Shown piece after piece: positions 51,170 through 60,991 of a stretch of 64,000 bases of DNA. The DNA lies in NCBI GenBank assembly GCA_037953745.1, contig JBAKBP010006580.1, positions 1 through 64,000 of the forward strand, given 5' to 3'. The position numbers were made by a program, and so were the translations under genes. Each line of letters opens with the position of its first letter. Position 1 is the stretch's first letter. The notes under the pieces were generated by a model that was not told the origin of the DNA, did no database searches, and worked only from the letters and a program-made list of their open reading frames with translations. This DNA comes from Lithodes maja (Eukaryota > Arthropoda > Malacostraca > Decapoda > Lithodidae).

Positions 51170-53025
51170 TGTTACGACCGGGCACTCGGGTACACTAGGG
51201 CTCTTACACAGGACTCGAGTATGGCTCGCTGCCACAACGGAAACACACGATCCCAACCCCAGAGTACTGCCAGCCGAACAAAAAACGCCACTACCCTCCA
51301 GAGTTCTATCTGCTATAACGGGGTATACAAGAACTCGGTACTAGCGTTTCACACAACAGACTAATAACAAGACGGGAGTTATCTAGTCTGGTCAACAATC
51401 AAACAAAGAAGAAAGTACTACAACACTAAAGAATAGTGTTGGCCGAAGCCGAAGTAATCCACCCTTGAACTAAGAACTTAAGAAGTCCTCCACCCTCTAC
51501 TTCGGATCGGCACTATTACGTTACGTTAAACAATAGTCCTCGAGCATCAAGCAAGGAATCTTCTGATAAGTTAGATGCTTCTCGAATACTCATAAGAAGT
51601 AAGTATCGGATTTTGAACAGCAATTTAATGAATAACTCACTGGTAATTAAAGGCTTTAAATTGACATAAGAAGAATTATAAGAATAAGCAATAGGATATG
51701 GCAAACATTAAGAAGAAGTACTCCGACAATGCACTGGCAATAGCCTACTAAGATTGTGCTCGTGGGCCACTAATCTCTGAAGTAGCTAAGCGTGCCACAC
51801 ATGAAATCAATAGTGCAGAAACAATAATATACATAAGGAGAAGCTTCAATACTATACTGTATCTGCTGGTCGAGCAAAGTCTAGCTGGGATATCTAAGGT
51901 TAAGAGACAATGGCTGAGCAAGCGGCTCGTAGCCTAGCGAGGTCCTTAAGACTGTGCGGCCAAATTACGGTAATTGACGGGATGCTCTCTTGAGAGATCC
52001 AGATCACTAGTATCTGGTTCTCTCCTGGCGATCCTCTCAAAGTCAAGCAAATGAGATAGCACAGTGTTGGGTGGCACAGGCAAAAGCCCTCACTCGCAAC
52101 ACAGTGCTAAACTCCCACGGTACACAGTCAGAAAGACCACCTAGGCGTTCCACGTCTCCGTTGCAATTGTACTGGTTCAACCGCAACCTAGTACTCATAG
52201 GAAATCACAACTCAGAAACCCTATCCCAGTCTAGCATTGCCTAAACCAGCAGAAAACAGGAACATGAATAATCGCACACAGGGAAATGCATATACGAGTG
52301 CAACAAACATCAATCAATCCTATTCTAGTTAACCCTTCCAAAAATAGGCTATCTAACAGGCACTTATCTCGTGAGAACTCAAGCGATAATACTTTGGCTG
52401 ACTAAATCTGCACCAAAGGGGTCATGGAGGTTAAACAGGGACGAGAAGAGAAGAAGATAGGCTGTTCAGAGAGTAGAGAAAGTTCACATCAGTCGGAAGA
52501 ATATGGATAGTTGCAAGGGATATGAGAAGTCGCTTTGCCTGATGAGTTCTAAGGAAAATGCGGCGGGACCTCCCTTTTTATACTCGGCCCTCTAGTGAGC
52601 ATATCGCCAACTACTAAGGACCGCCCACTGGCAATCATGACGTCATATTCTCTCTCAATCTGGGATCGACAAAGAACTTCCCACGCGCTGAAAGGGAGGA
52701 AGGGAGGAGGGAGGAGGGAATTAGGCCTATCTGCCCGCGTGGCGCACTCACTGGTCCCCGTTACGTAATATCTCTCTCTCTCTCCTCTCATCATTACATA
52801 TAAGTCCCACACACAATACTTATAACTAATGATATAAAATAGAACTCGTTGACTCAGATGAAAACAAAATACATATTTATAATACTTATAGTACAACGGC
52901 TCACATAAACTAAGTTAGGAAACTCTACACAGACTACAGCCAAAGTTCCTGCCCTGACGATCCTAGCGAGAGTGGGGCCTGACTGGGCGTTCTGTACAGC
53001 ATGCTCATACTCGACATGCGTCACA
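51170..53025 (-). repeat. gypsy 5' LTR
   Basis: 1856 bp, a near-exact repeat of 41453-43309. Contains the promoter of the element in its own orientation; no motif assigned. Confidence 0.93.
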
Positions 53026-53029
53026 TATA

Positions 53030-53576
53030 TAACTACAGTGCATTCATTTGACATATATCGACAGGCCCCACCCACTTCCCCAACCGTTATCATACGGCTG
53101 GCATGACTGTGCGAGGTTGGGGTGTCCAACAGGGTTACCAAATCAGCACAAAAATATTATTTAATCTGTTTGCAGAAGTAACTAGAAGAATACAAACTAG
53201 TAAATGCCTACCTAATATTGCTAGAATATTACTCCAATATTGATAACTTGTGCTAAAAGATTCGGAGTACCGGTATAGCCAGCATTCTTATTGCTAGGTG
53301 TAAAATATTTCCGCTAGATCAAGTCAATATTTATTTATCAATTTAAATTATTAAAAATGGCCTACAAAGCCATCTACATTTCTACATCAACGAGTGAGAA
53401 AGAAATGTTAAGACTGGAGCCTGTCTTTAACAGCTCCATTCCCTTGTTCAAGTAAATACTTTTAGATCTAGCGGTAAGGTAGCTACATTGGCAACGCCGG
53501 TGTCTTCTCTCTCAACTGTCAATGCTCTGTCATTCAAATGTCAGTTCAGTTCCCTCCCATCTTCTGAAGGGGGAAG
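53030..53576. other. flank of the Tc1-like fragment, no gene
   Basis: AT-rich sequence between the gypsy and the transposase fragment. It probably includes the 5' part of the latter (ctcaactgtcaatgctctgt, then ttcaaatgtcag). No clear terminal repeat found. Confidence 0.4.
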
Positions 53577-53951
53577 ATGGCGTCTCCTACCCGTACCCCT
53601 GGCAGACCTGCTGGTTCTCCTCGACTTGTCAGTCAAGCCAGGAATATTGTATTAAATGTATTCAAGTATTTTGATAAGGAGAAAACTGAGCCAGTTGATG
53701 TGGTGGTGAAGAAAACCTCTGAGGCAACACAAGTTTCACAGCCATTGATTAACAAGATCAGAACTCAAGGCAGGAAGATTGAAGGAGTCTTTCATTCACC
53801 AGTTTACCAGCAACGGCTTTCACCCATACTTGGATCAATTGACAACTTGATCACTTCACACTATGAGAGAGAGAGGGAGGGAGGGAGACTGAGGTACACA
53901 GACAAGGGAGGGGGAGGCATTACGGTACCGTACCCTATACACCCAAACTGA
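53577..53951 (+). pseudogene. N-terminus of a Tc1/mariner-like (DDE_3) transposase
   Basis: 124-codon frame starting in a good context (ggggaagATGG). It reads ARNIVLNVFKYFDKEKTEP, then VKKTSEATQVSQPLINKI, the pattern of the helix-turn-helix at the start of a widespread arthropod Tc1-like transposase family (I.NVY.YF..E.......V.KT.EATGVS...V..I). After about 100 codons the frame runs into (GA)n and a duplicated 58-bp segment, so the catalytic domain is absent. It could also be a short host gene, but the context argues against that. Confidence 0.5.
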
Positions 53952-54007
53952 GGTACACAGACAAGGGAGGGGGGAGGCATTACGGTACCGTACCCTATAC
54001 ACCCAAA
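53889..54007. repeat. two tandem copies of a ~58-bp unit
   Basis: actgaggtacacagacaagg to tatacacccaa occurs twice in a row (about 53889-53948 and 53947-54007), with a 1-bp length change in the G run. Confidence 0.85.
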
Positions 54008-54353
54008 TGCAGTCGCTCGCTAAGCCTAACTTTAAAATGTCTACCTCTGCTCTGCCCAAGTAGACGAGGTAACAATGGTAATGGAGTTTACTTTTCTGTA
54101 CAATGGTATATGGTAATATTGTATAGTAAAGAATAACTGCAAATATGCATGTATTAAAGCGCTCTTACATCCTATAATTAATTTTACTTGGAGCTCTTAT
54201 CAGCTCCGTGGTAAGGTGACAAGTGACTTGTCCGAGATTGCGGTATGATAAGCTCTACTTCGTCTACGGCGCTGGTGGAAGCGGGCGGGTCTTTTTTTTA
54301 ATGGGGGTAGCCGACTCAAGACAGAGACTAGGTAGGCCTATTGATATTAGTGG

Positions 54354-54770
54354 TTGTTGTTGTTGTTGTTGTTGTTCCCCAAGCTGCCTGGCCGAACAGC
54401 CCCAAGGCCCTGAGCAAGGCCAAGGCCATAACCGAGCGCCCCCACAGAACCCTCCCCGCCGACCACAATAAAGCCTGGGTGACCGAAGCCACTCCATGGC
54501 GGGGAGCTGAGGAGGGTGCGGAAATGCCCGGGAAACCAAAGCCCCACCCAGGGCCCTGTGTCCCTCAGCAGTTATGAAGAGAAAGCTGAGGGGCAAGGGA
54601 AAAATGTGACGCTTTGGCTTCCAATCTTGGTAGATTGGGAGGTCAATCCACGTTAGAGACGCCGTCACTTGAGATCTAGAAAATATATAAGTAAAAGGAA
54701 CAGTCAGAGTAAGCTATGGGTATGGCAGAGATTGCTCAGTTCTCACTCTGATAGACCAGCCCATCACCAC
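54354..54770 (-). mobile_element. SINE-like retroposon, copy 2 (5'-truncated)
   Basis: 417 bp with a 12-bp target duplication TGATATTAGTGG (54342-54353, 54771-54782). It matches copy 1 (19978-20505) but lacks about 110 bp of its 5' end, as expected of target-primed insertion. (CAA)n tail on the minus strand. Confidence 0.8.
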
Positions 54771-54790
54771 TGATATTAGTGGTAGGGACT

Positions 54791-55917
54791 GGTTGTTGTT
54801 CCCTAGGCTGCCTGGCCGAACAGCCCCGAGTCCCTAAGGAAGGCCATGACCACGATCGGGCTTTCCCACAGGGCTCTCAAGGAGTGTAGATTATGTTATT
54901 GGTGTAAGTGATTGTGGGGAATGCAGTCTTCTATGATGTGTTTAATTATATGGGGTGCTGTGTTGCATCCTGCGCATGTGTCGACGACAGAGTTATCCAG
55001 TCTCTTCTGATAGCTCAGAAGAGTTGGATGATACCCACATCTTAGCCTGGCCAGGTGGACTCTGTCCTCGCGAGGAAGGGAGGATTCAGAAGGATGGATT
55101 TCTGGAGGTCATGTCTGCAGCTGTGTGTTGTCTTTTGAGTGATTGGATGGAACGGTGAGAGATATGAGTATGGATGTGCTTCTGGAAGCTGGTTTGGGGT
55201 GGGCAGGGGGAGAGATGACAGTATTTGTGTGTGATATCGTGTGCTGAGTGTTGTTTTGATATTCCTTGATGTCTGTGGGTGTGCTGCCATGTAGTGTAGT
55301 TGATGATGTTGGTATGTTGAGTCTGCAGCCAGGAATTGAGTGCCTCTCATGTCCAGGTGGTCTTTGACTTTGAGGACTTTGGTTTCTGGATCTAGGTGAT
55401 CAGTAGGTGTAGTAGCTGTGCAGCCTGTGATGATTTTTAGAGCTTTATTTTGAATGGTCTGCAAGGTCTTATGATGTGTTTCAGCTAGGTTAGAAGCCCA
55501 GGCAGGGCTTGCATATTCCATCACTGATCTTATGTCTTGTTTGTATACTGTGGTGGTAGTTTCTTTGTTGTGTCCAAATTGTGTGTGTGGCAAGTGACCT
55601 GAGGGCATTAAGTCTGGGTGTCAGATTACTTTTTATGTTTCTGATATGGTGTTTGGGTGTCAGATTATTTTTTATGTTTCTGATATGGTGTTTGAATATC
55701 ATTAGAGTATCATATGTTACTCCTAGTATTTTGGATATGTTGGGGGTGTTGTTTATGGTGAGGTGGATTTTTTTTTGTTTTTTTTGTATTCGGTTGTCCA
55801 GCTTGTGAGGAGGATTGTGGTGGATTTGGCTGGGGCTAATTTGAGTCTGTTTGTAGTGCACCAGTCATGTAGTGTGTTGATATAGGGTTGAAGGAGATAT
55901 GTTACTCTGTCTGAGTA
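54791..55917 (-). pseudogene. LINE C: C-terminal RT part and 3' end of the LINE A family
   Basis: 5'-truncated minus-strand copy. It reads APAKSTTILLTSWTTE, SKILGVTYDTLMIFKHH, SVMEYASPAWASNLAE, TIQNKALKIITGCTATTP and YHTQILSSLPLPTPNQL, then a 3' UTR ending ctgttcggccaggcagccta. It has frameshifts (for example near 55600) and a local 39-bp tandem duplication (55618-55695). It gives the 3' part missing from LINE A, which runs off the window. Confidence 0.8.
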
Positions 55918-55928
55918 GAGCAACTCTT

Positions 55929-57970
55929 GTTAAAATGTAAAACTTGCAAACTAAACAAACCAAAATTGGGACAAGGACAATATAAAGTCAAATTAAATTA
56001 TCAAAATCGCTATGTGGAAACAACGCTTACTAAAATGAAAATTATTAAATAAAAGAACACAATCCACCACATAGGGTGTACATTACTACATGAGCAAGTT
56101 AATCTGTTTCCCAAGCAAACTAATCGCACATATAACAACGCACTATCGTCACGTTAAAGGAAGTAGTCAAGTTTGGGTAGTCCGGGACGTTCTGGCAAAT
56201 TTTACTAAACTCTGCATGAATAAAGAAACTAAATGTTAAATGTCAAAATATTATTTAAAATCAAATTTGCAACATGACAAGACATTAAAAATAGTACAAA
56301 ATACAAATATTGATAAGATATCTATACTATTACAAAATAATATATAAAATACAGTACAGCACTCACTAACGATAGTGCTATCGGGTAGGTACCTGTAAGC
56401 ATAGCATGCCTCAAGTGACCCCTATCAATAACTACCCTACAAATAACCTACATTTATAGCACAAATAAACTAAGGAAATCGCAAAAGTAAGCAATTGATA
56501 CTATCGACAATGAATACATATAATATAAAGACAAATAATTGCAAAATATGAAGTAACAACAGATTTAAACAAAGAGTACTCTTTTAACAAGAATAATAAA
56601 TTTAAAAAATCATCAATATTAATATTAATAATAGAAAAAGAAAAAGATAAACAATAAATACAGACAAAAAACAATAAATACAGACAAAAAGTAAGCAGAG
56701 GTTATACAAGAAACTTCAAGTTAAAAAGGCTTGATTAAAATTATTGATGTCAAATTTTAGAATACAGTCACAATAATTGACCCTAAAAAGATTAAATTTA
56801 TGGAACAATTTACTTGCCTCAAAACCTCTGTCCACTAAGAGTCTGTATAGTAACCTAGCTCTAGCCCAAAAGTCATCTACTTTAGTGCAGATTTTACAAA
56901 ATCTTATTAATTGGGAATAAAAACAATTATAAGTTATTTTACTATCGATATTACTACTAGGGAAAGGAAAGTTTATTACGTTAAAATTAAAATCATCAAC
57001 TTTGTGATATACTTTAAGTATGCACTGTTCATTAACAATCTCTATATTTATATCAAGAAAATTTTCAACTTTATAATTTACGTTACATTGTGTGAGGGGA
57101 ATAGAATTAGGGTAAATAAGTTTAGCAACTTGATTAAAATTTAACAAATTGCAAACAAGAATATCATCAATATATCTACTATTATTACTTAACAGTTTAG
57201 CAAGTGCTAATTTTTCTGGGATTTTATTTTTCTTGCTACTGTCAACTAAGTCTTTTATATATTTAAATTCTAAAGCAAGCAAGAATAAGTCTGCAATTAA
57301 AGGGCTAGCATTTCCACCCATAGGAATTCCTAATATTTGTTTGAAAATGTACGGGCCGAATCTAACATAAGTATTGAAAAGGAGGAATTTAAGGGCATCT
57401 TTAAGTTTAGTTCTATCAAAATATACAGAACTAGTGGGAGTAGAGCTAAGTGATGCATTATTAAAATATGTATAAACATTTATGAAATAATTACCATTCC
57501 CAACGAACCTGTCAAAGTGCAAATCTATAATAAAGCAAAGCTCTGAATATACTAAATCTAAAGGCAAATTGGTATACAAAGTTGAAAAGTCGAAGCTATG
57601 TACCGAGGTAACTTTCGGCATGGTATTTATTTTATCAATAACTTCTAACGAATTGTCAACACTCCAATAATAGTTAATGCCAGTTCTTCTCATGATGGTA
57701 TTACAATATCTTTTATGAGTACTTTTAATGTATTTTAAGCAATTTACGACTTGTTCTGATAGAGTTTTAGTGGTAGCAAATTTTGCTCCGGCAATAAAGC
57801 GATATTTATAAGGTCTTTTATGAAATTTAGGTAACATGTATAATTTTGCAATGCACTTGTTCTTATCAGAAAGTTTAATATCAAATGTTATATTTTTCTT
57901 GGTATGTTCATCGATTAAGTTATCAATATTCAGATTATTTTGAATTTCATAAACAGAATTACTACCGGTA
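55929..57970 (-). mobile_element. Penelope-like element, copy 2
   Basis: Minus-strand copy with a longer RT frame (to about 57965) and the same 3' UTR as copy 1. It abuts LINE C on its 3' side. 5'-truncated: no start codon or N-terminal domain is visible. Confidence 0.8.
56716..57965 (-). CDS. Penelope-like reverse transcriptase (partial, no GIY-YIG)
   Basis: The open frame reads from about 57965 (NSVYEIQNNLNIDNLIDEH), through the ATG at 57835-57837, to the stop at 56716. Blocks are YMLPKFHKRPYKYRFIAG, HSFDFSTLYTNLPLDLV (first catalytic Asp), FKQILGIPMGGNASPLIADL, SRYIDDILVCN (catalytic pair) and a C-terminal part ending FNQAFLT. LPK.HK, D.S.LYTN.P and PMG..SP are hallmarks of Penelope-like RTs, which are related to telomerase. 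The usual C-terminal GIY-YIG endonuclease is absent and both copies stop at the same codon. The host-genome role is replication of the element only. Confidence 0.8.
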
Positions 57971-58056
57971 TATCACTAAACTTATTCTAACCTTTGTATC
58001 TCTAAACTTGCTCTAAGTATCTCTCAACAATTATGCTATGCAATATTTGTATTTAA

Positions 58057-58283
58057 CCCTTTAACGCACATATGACGCAGAGGTTGCCAGATTAGCAATA
58101 AGAAATAGAGTTCTCTCACTCTTATAATTACCTCTCCAAAATTAGTTTTCTGCCCACAGCTATCTCAAAGACAACTGCAGAGGTTCAAGTAACTAAACTA
58201 AAGGTTTCTAAATACCCCTGATGGTAACAAAGGCTTTAAAGTATCCCTAATAGGCTCAAAATTGCGTCATATGTCGGAGAGGG
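58057..58283. mobile_element. TTAA-flanked MITE (fourth type)
   Basis: 227 bp between TTAA at 58053-58056 and 58284-58287. The ends CCCTTTAACGCACATATGAC and the right-end complement CCCTCTCCGACATATGAC share CCCT and CATATGACGCA. The 5' 90 bp recur at 63279-63356. Confidence 0.8.
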
Positions 58284-58360
58284 TTAAAGTGACCAAGTAT
58301 GAAAGAATTATAATGATAGTAAAAATCTCTCTCTCACATACATTTTGACTGCATTTCTAG

Positions 58361-58854
58361 TTGTTGGAGAGTGAGGGTTTGGGAGGCGGCGCACAGATTC
58401 TGGAAGTGACAGACTTGGCAGACCTGGAGGGTGTGGAAGAGGAGCTATTGTCATCTTCGGGTGGTAGTGAAGGGTCCTTCTTCACCACTGAAGAGATCCC
58501 CATCATTGTCAGGCAAGGGGTCCCCACTGGTAGACAAGAAAAGGGTGGCCCTGCCAACAGAAAGGTCATCATTAAACAAGAGTCATCCATGGGGTCTCCC
58601 ATCTCTCAGCAACAAGTCCCTGCTGGAGTTCGAAATATAGTAACCACCACCATTCAAGATATTCCTTTTATTGTGAGACAGAGAACCCCAATCACTACTC
58701 AACAGATCGCCGACATCACTATTAAAACATCCTCTGCGCAAGATGTTCCTGTTTTGAGGAGACTGAAGACCCACCAGAATGTTAGCACCCCACAGAGATC
58801 ACCCCATATCATTACATCCAAGGACAATATATCACATAGGATTGACAGTAGCAG
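58361..58854 (+). CDS. HSF: heat shock factor, exon of the regulatory region
   Basis: 494 bp (164 codons plus two bases), acceptor tttctag, donor gttagt. It enters in phase 0 from the exon at 40737. It starts LLESEGLGGGAQILEVTDL, acidic and Ser/Glu-rich (EEELLSSSGG), then shows three related segments: IPIIVRQGVPT, IPFIVRQRTPIT and VPVLRRLKT. Between them lies VIIKQESSMGSP, a consensus sumoylation site (IKQE, nt 58571-58582) followed by a Ser-Pro. Vertebrate HSF1 has a comparable phosphorylation-linked sumoylation site in this region. Assignment to HSF rests on phase, strand and the motif, since this region is poorly conserved. Further exons must lie to the right. Confidence 0.75.
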
Positions 58855-59220
58855 GTTAGTAATGTGGTGTCTTTAATTTTACAGGAATCGTAATCAATCT
58901 ATCTATCTACTGCCAGGCGCCTTGTTCCCTGTGGGAATGGCTACAGACATATCTCCATCGAGGCAATCTGTTTGATTATCTAGCTTGTTTTGAGGGAGAG
59001 TTGCTAGCCCAACCGCTCATTGTTGTGTTGAGTGTGTGAGGTGCATGTGGAATGCTATCATTCTGTTGGAATGGTTGAAGATGTGAATGTAGTCTGTAAC
59101 CAGTGTAAATCATCTTGATCATGCTGAGCAGGTGCTAGCATCATAATACAGTCAGTGTTTGTATAACGCTGAATATTGTCCCCACAAGGCGCCGCTTGAT
59201 AAGAAAATATTATTATGTTT
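58855..59220. other. HSF intron, no gene
   Basis: No recognisable gene; 58900-58990 may be an unidentified dispersed repeat (tctatctatctactgccagg). Confidence 0.4.
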
Positions 59221-59221
59221 T

Positions 59222-59350
59222 TTACACCAACCAACTTCACATCTAAACTCAATTAATGAAATCAACAAATACATGTGGCACTCCGAGGACTCGAACCCAG
59301 GATACTCACATCGAAATTCAGAGCACTATGCATTACGCTATCAAGACAGT
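59222..59350 (-). mobile_element. tRNA-derived SINE (copy c)
   Basis: On the minus strand: GATAGCGTAATGCATAG (A-box-like), GGGTTCGAGTCCTCGG (B-box) and GAGTGCCACATGTA, then a body matching copy b. It would not fold as a functional tRNA gene. Confidence 0.65.
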
Positions 59351-59634
59351 TAATGTTATAGAACTCATATTTACATGTTCCAGGGTTTCTGGGGACCCAA
59401 GTCAGCCCCAATTTATTATTTTTTTTTTTATTTTTTTTTTTTTCATAATTTTTTAAGGACATTTACCAACCTAATAGTTTATAATGTAAAACTTTCAAAC
59501 TAAACAAACCAAAATTGAACAAAGAGAATATAAAGGCAAAATAACTGATCAAAATTGCTATGTAGAAATAACGCTTACTAAAATAAAATTTATGAAATTA
59601 AAGAACACAATCCACCACATAGGGTGTACATTAA

Positions 59635-60714
59635 GCTAAGAAGTGCGCATGGGGGGTATGAGACACCACACTCCTGTGCTGACGTATTTGAGTTGTTCCA
59701 ATCACTAACATCGTTATTTTACCATAAATAGCATTAATACTTATCCATATGCGCCTATTATAGGTTGATTATAAAGGTATTAACCTGTTACAATAATAAA
59801 ACAAGTGGAAACGCGTTTGGATGGTCAAAATCGGCGATACAGGCCGGGAGTTACATAATGTATGGCTGAGGCAACCTCCCTTCCCACCACTTTTCCCCAC
59901 GTCTGGAGAGAGACTGTCGATCGATACTCTCTCTCTCTCTCTTGCATTCGCTTGCTAACGGTGATGACAATGCCCTGCTTGCAACTCGCTAATGTTAGCA
60001 CGAAAATTGACCACAGAATAAGGGAATAACAGGGAAAATAGGTGATAACTGAAGGAGGTGGGGAAGGAGGGGAGGTGGAGGAGTGATATTTGGCATGGCC
60101 CAGGGGCAATAAAAAAAAAAAAAAAAAAAAAAAATTTGGGGTGTTTTAAATGGATTTTTTAATAGCCTTACTCTTAGCCCTTCAAACCCGGTTGGTACAC
60201 ACGTGTACCATTTTTTTTTGGCCCCAGGAACCCGGGTGGTACTACATTGTACCATTGCTTGAAAGCCTGTGAGCTTCGTGTGCGAGGCGTCGGTCCGACG
60301 CATGTAAACAACAGCCGGCTGGACCGACGCTCCGCATCTCCGGCCACAAGAAGGAGAGCGTCGCTTGTTCGTGTGTGCCTGTATGTTGTTGTTCAGTATC
60401 GAAAAGTGGTGTAAAGTGGCTGGTTTGGCCATAAAGTTATCTCCAATGAAATCATCATCACAGCTCACCCAGTTGACTTAGAGAGCTCTACTTAAGGCCA
60501 TTTTACAGGTAAATAACACAGCTACGCTTGGGGATGCGCGGGAATGCGGGAAGCAGTCTGATTAACGAATATACGGTAGCCTAGCCTAGACGTTTTTCGG
60601 CCAAAACACCCGGATTTCGAGTAATATATATATAATATACAGCCGGGGCCGGTGGGTTAGGAGTCTTCCCGCAGTCCGCCGGGGGAACTCTTAAGTCTTC
60701 CCGCAGTTCCCGGG
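59635..60714. mobile_element. composite piggyBac-like element, copy 2
   Basis: 1080 bp between TTAA at 59631-59634 and 60715-60718. It is related to copy 1 (6204-14137) at its left end (cgttattttaccataaatag), middle (agggaataacagggaaaata) and right end. It carries a type-1 MITE at the same internal position as copy 1. Confidence 0.65.
60178..60656 (+). mobile_element. piggyBac-like MITE, type 1
   Basis: 479 bp between TTAG at 60174-60177 and 60657-60660. Begins CCCTTCAAACCCGG and ends GGGGCCGGTGGG. The subterminal palindromes GGTACACACGTGTACC and GGTACTACATTGTACC are shared with the piggyBac at 45980. Confidence 0.88.
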
Positions 60715-60991
60715 TTAATTACTACATGAGCAAGTTAATCTGTTTCCCAAGCAAACTAATCACACACATAACAATGCACTATCGTCACGTTCAAGGAATT
60801 AGTCAATTTGGGAAGTATTAGGTTGGTAAATGGTACATGTCCTTAAAAAATTATGAAAAAGACTAATACTGTACTGTACTGTAGTATAGCACGTCATCAC
60901 CAAGCAATCCCCCATTGCCGCTGTAGGGGACTTCGGGGAACATTTCCTTCTCCCCTCGAGCTTTTGTCGTCGGCTTGCCTAATTTTGCATA

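Larger units (their letters stand above)
41453..53025 (-). mobile_element. Ty3/gypsy LTR retrotransposon with PR-IN-RT-RH order (Gmr1-like)
   Basis: Minus-strand element with long terminal repeats at 41453-43309 and 51170-53025 and a probable TATA target duplication (41449-41452, 53026-53029). A polypurine tract (TTGGGGGAGG on the minus strand) lies directly beside the 3' LTR at 43310-43319. Gag, protease and the first half of integrase are in 47981-50970; the rest of integrase, RT and RNase H are in 43824-45979. The split is caused by the piggyBac 45980-47980. Without it, gag-pol would be one uninterrupted frame of about 1713 codons. Confidence 0.93.
59440..60862. mobile_element. hairpin-armed unit holding a Penelope 3' tail and a composite TTAA element
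   Basis: The arms tttttcataattttttaagg (59440-59475) and their inverse (60810-60862) enclose a Penelope-like 3' tail (59484-59630 and 60719-60815). That tail is split by the element 59635-60714. The right arm has a 5-bp insertion (ggtac). The nature of the arm-bearing unit is unknown. Confidence 0.55.

Noticed and set aside
41799..53141. Open frames inside the gypsy LTRs
   Set aside because: Identical in both LTRs because the DNA is identical; no recognisable protein.
58571..58600. A canonical phosphorylation-dependent sumoylation motif in HSF
   Set aside because: The spacing between IKQE and Ser-Pro is four residues instead of two, so only the sumoylation core is claimed.
59281..59350. A tRNA gene on the minus strand
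   Set aside because: B-box and CCACA-like end are present, but the stems do not pair properly and related copies elsewhere show it is a SINE head.
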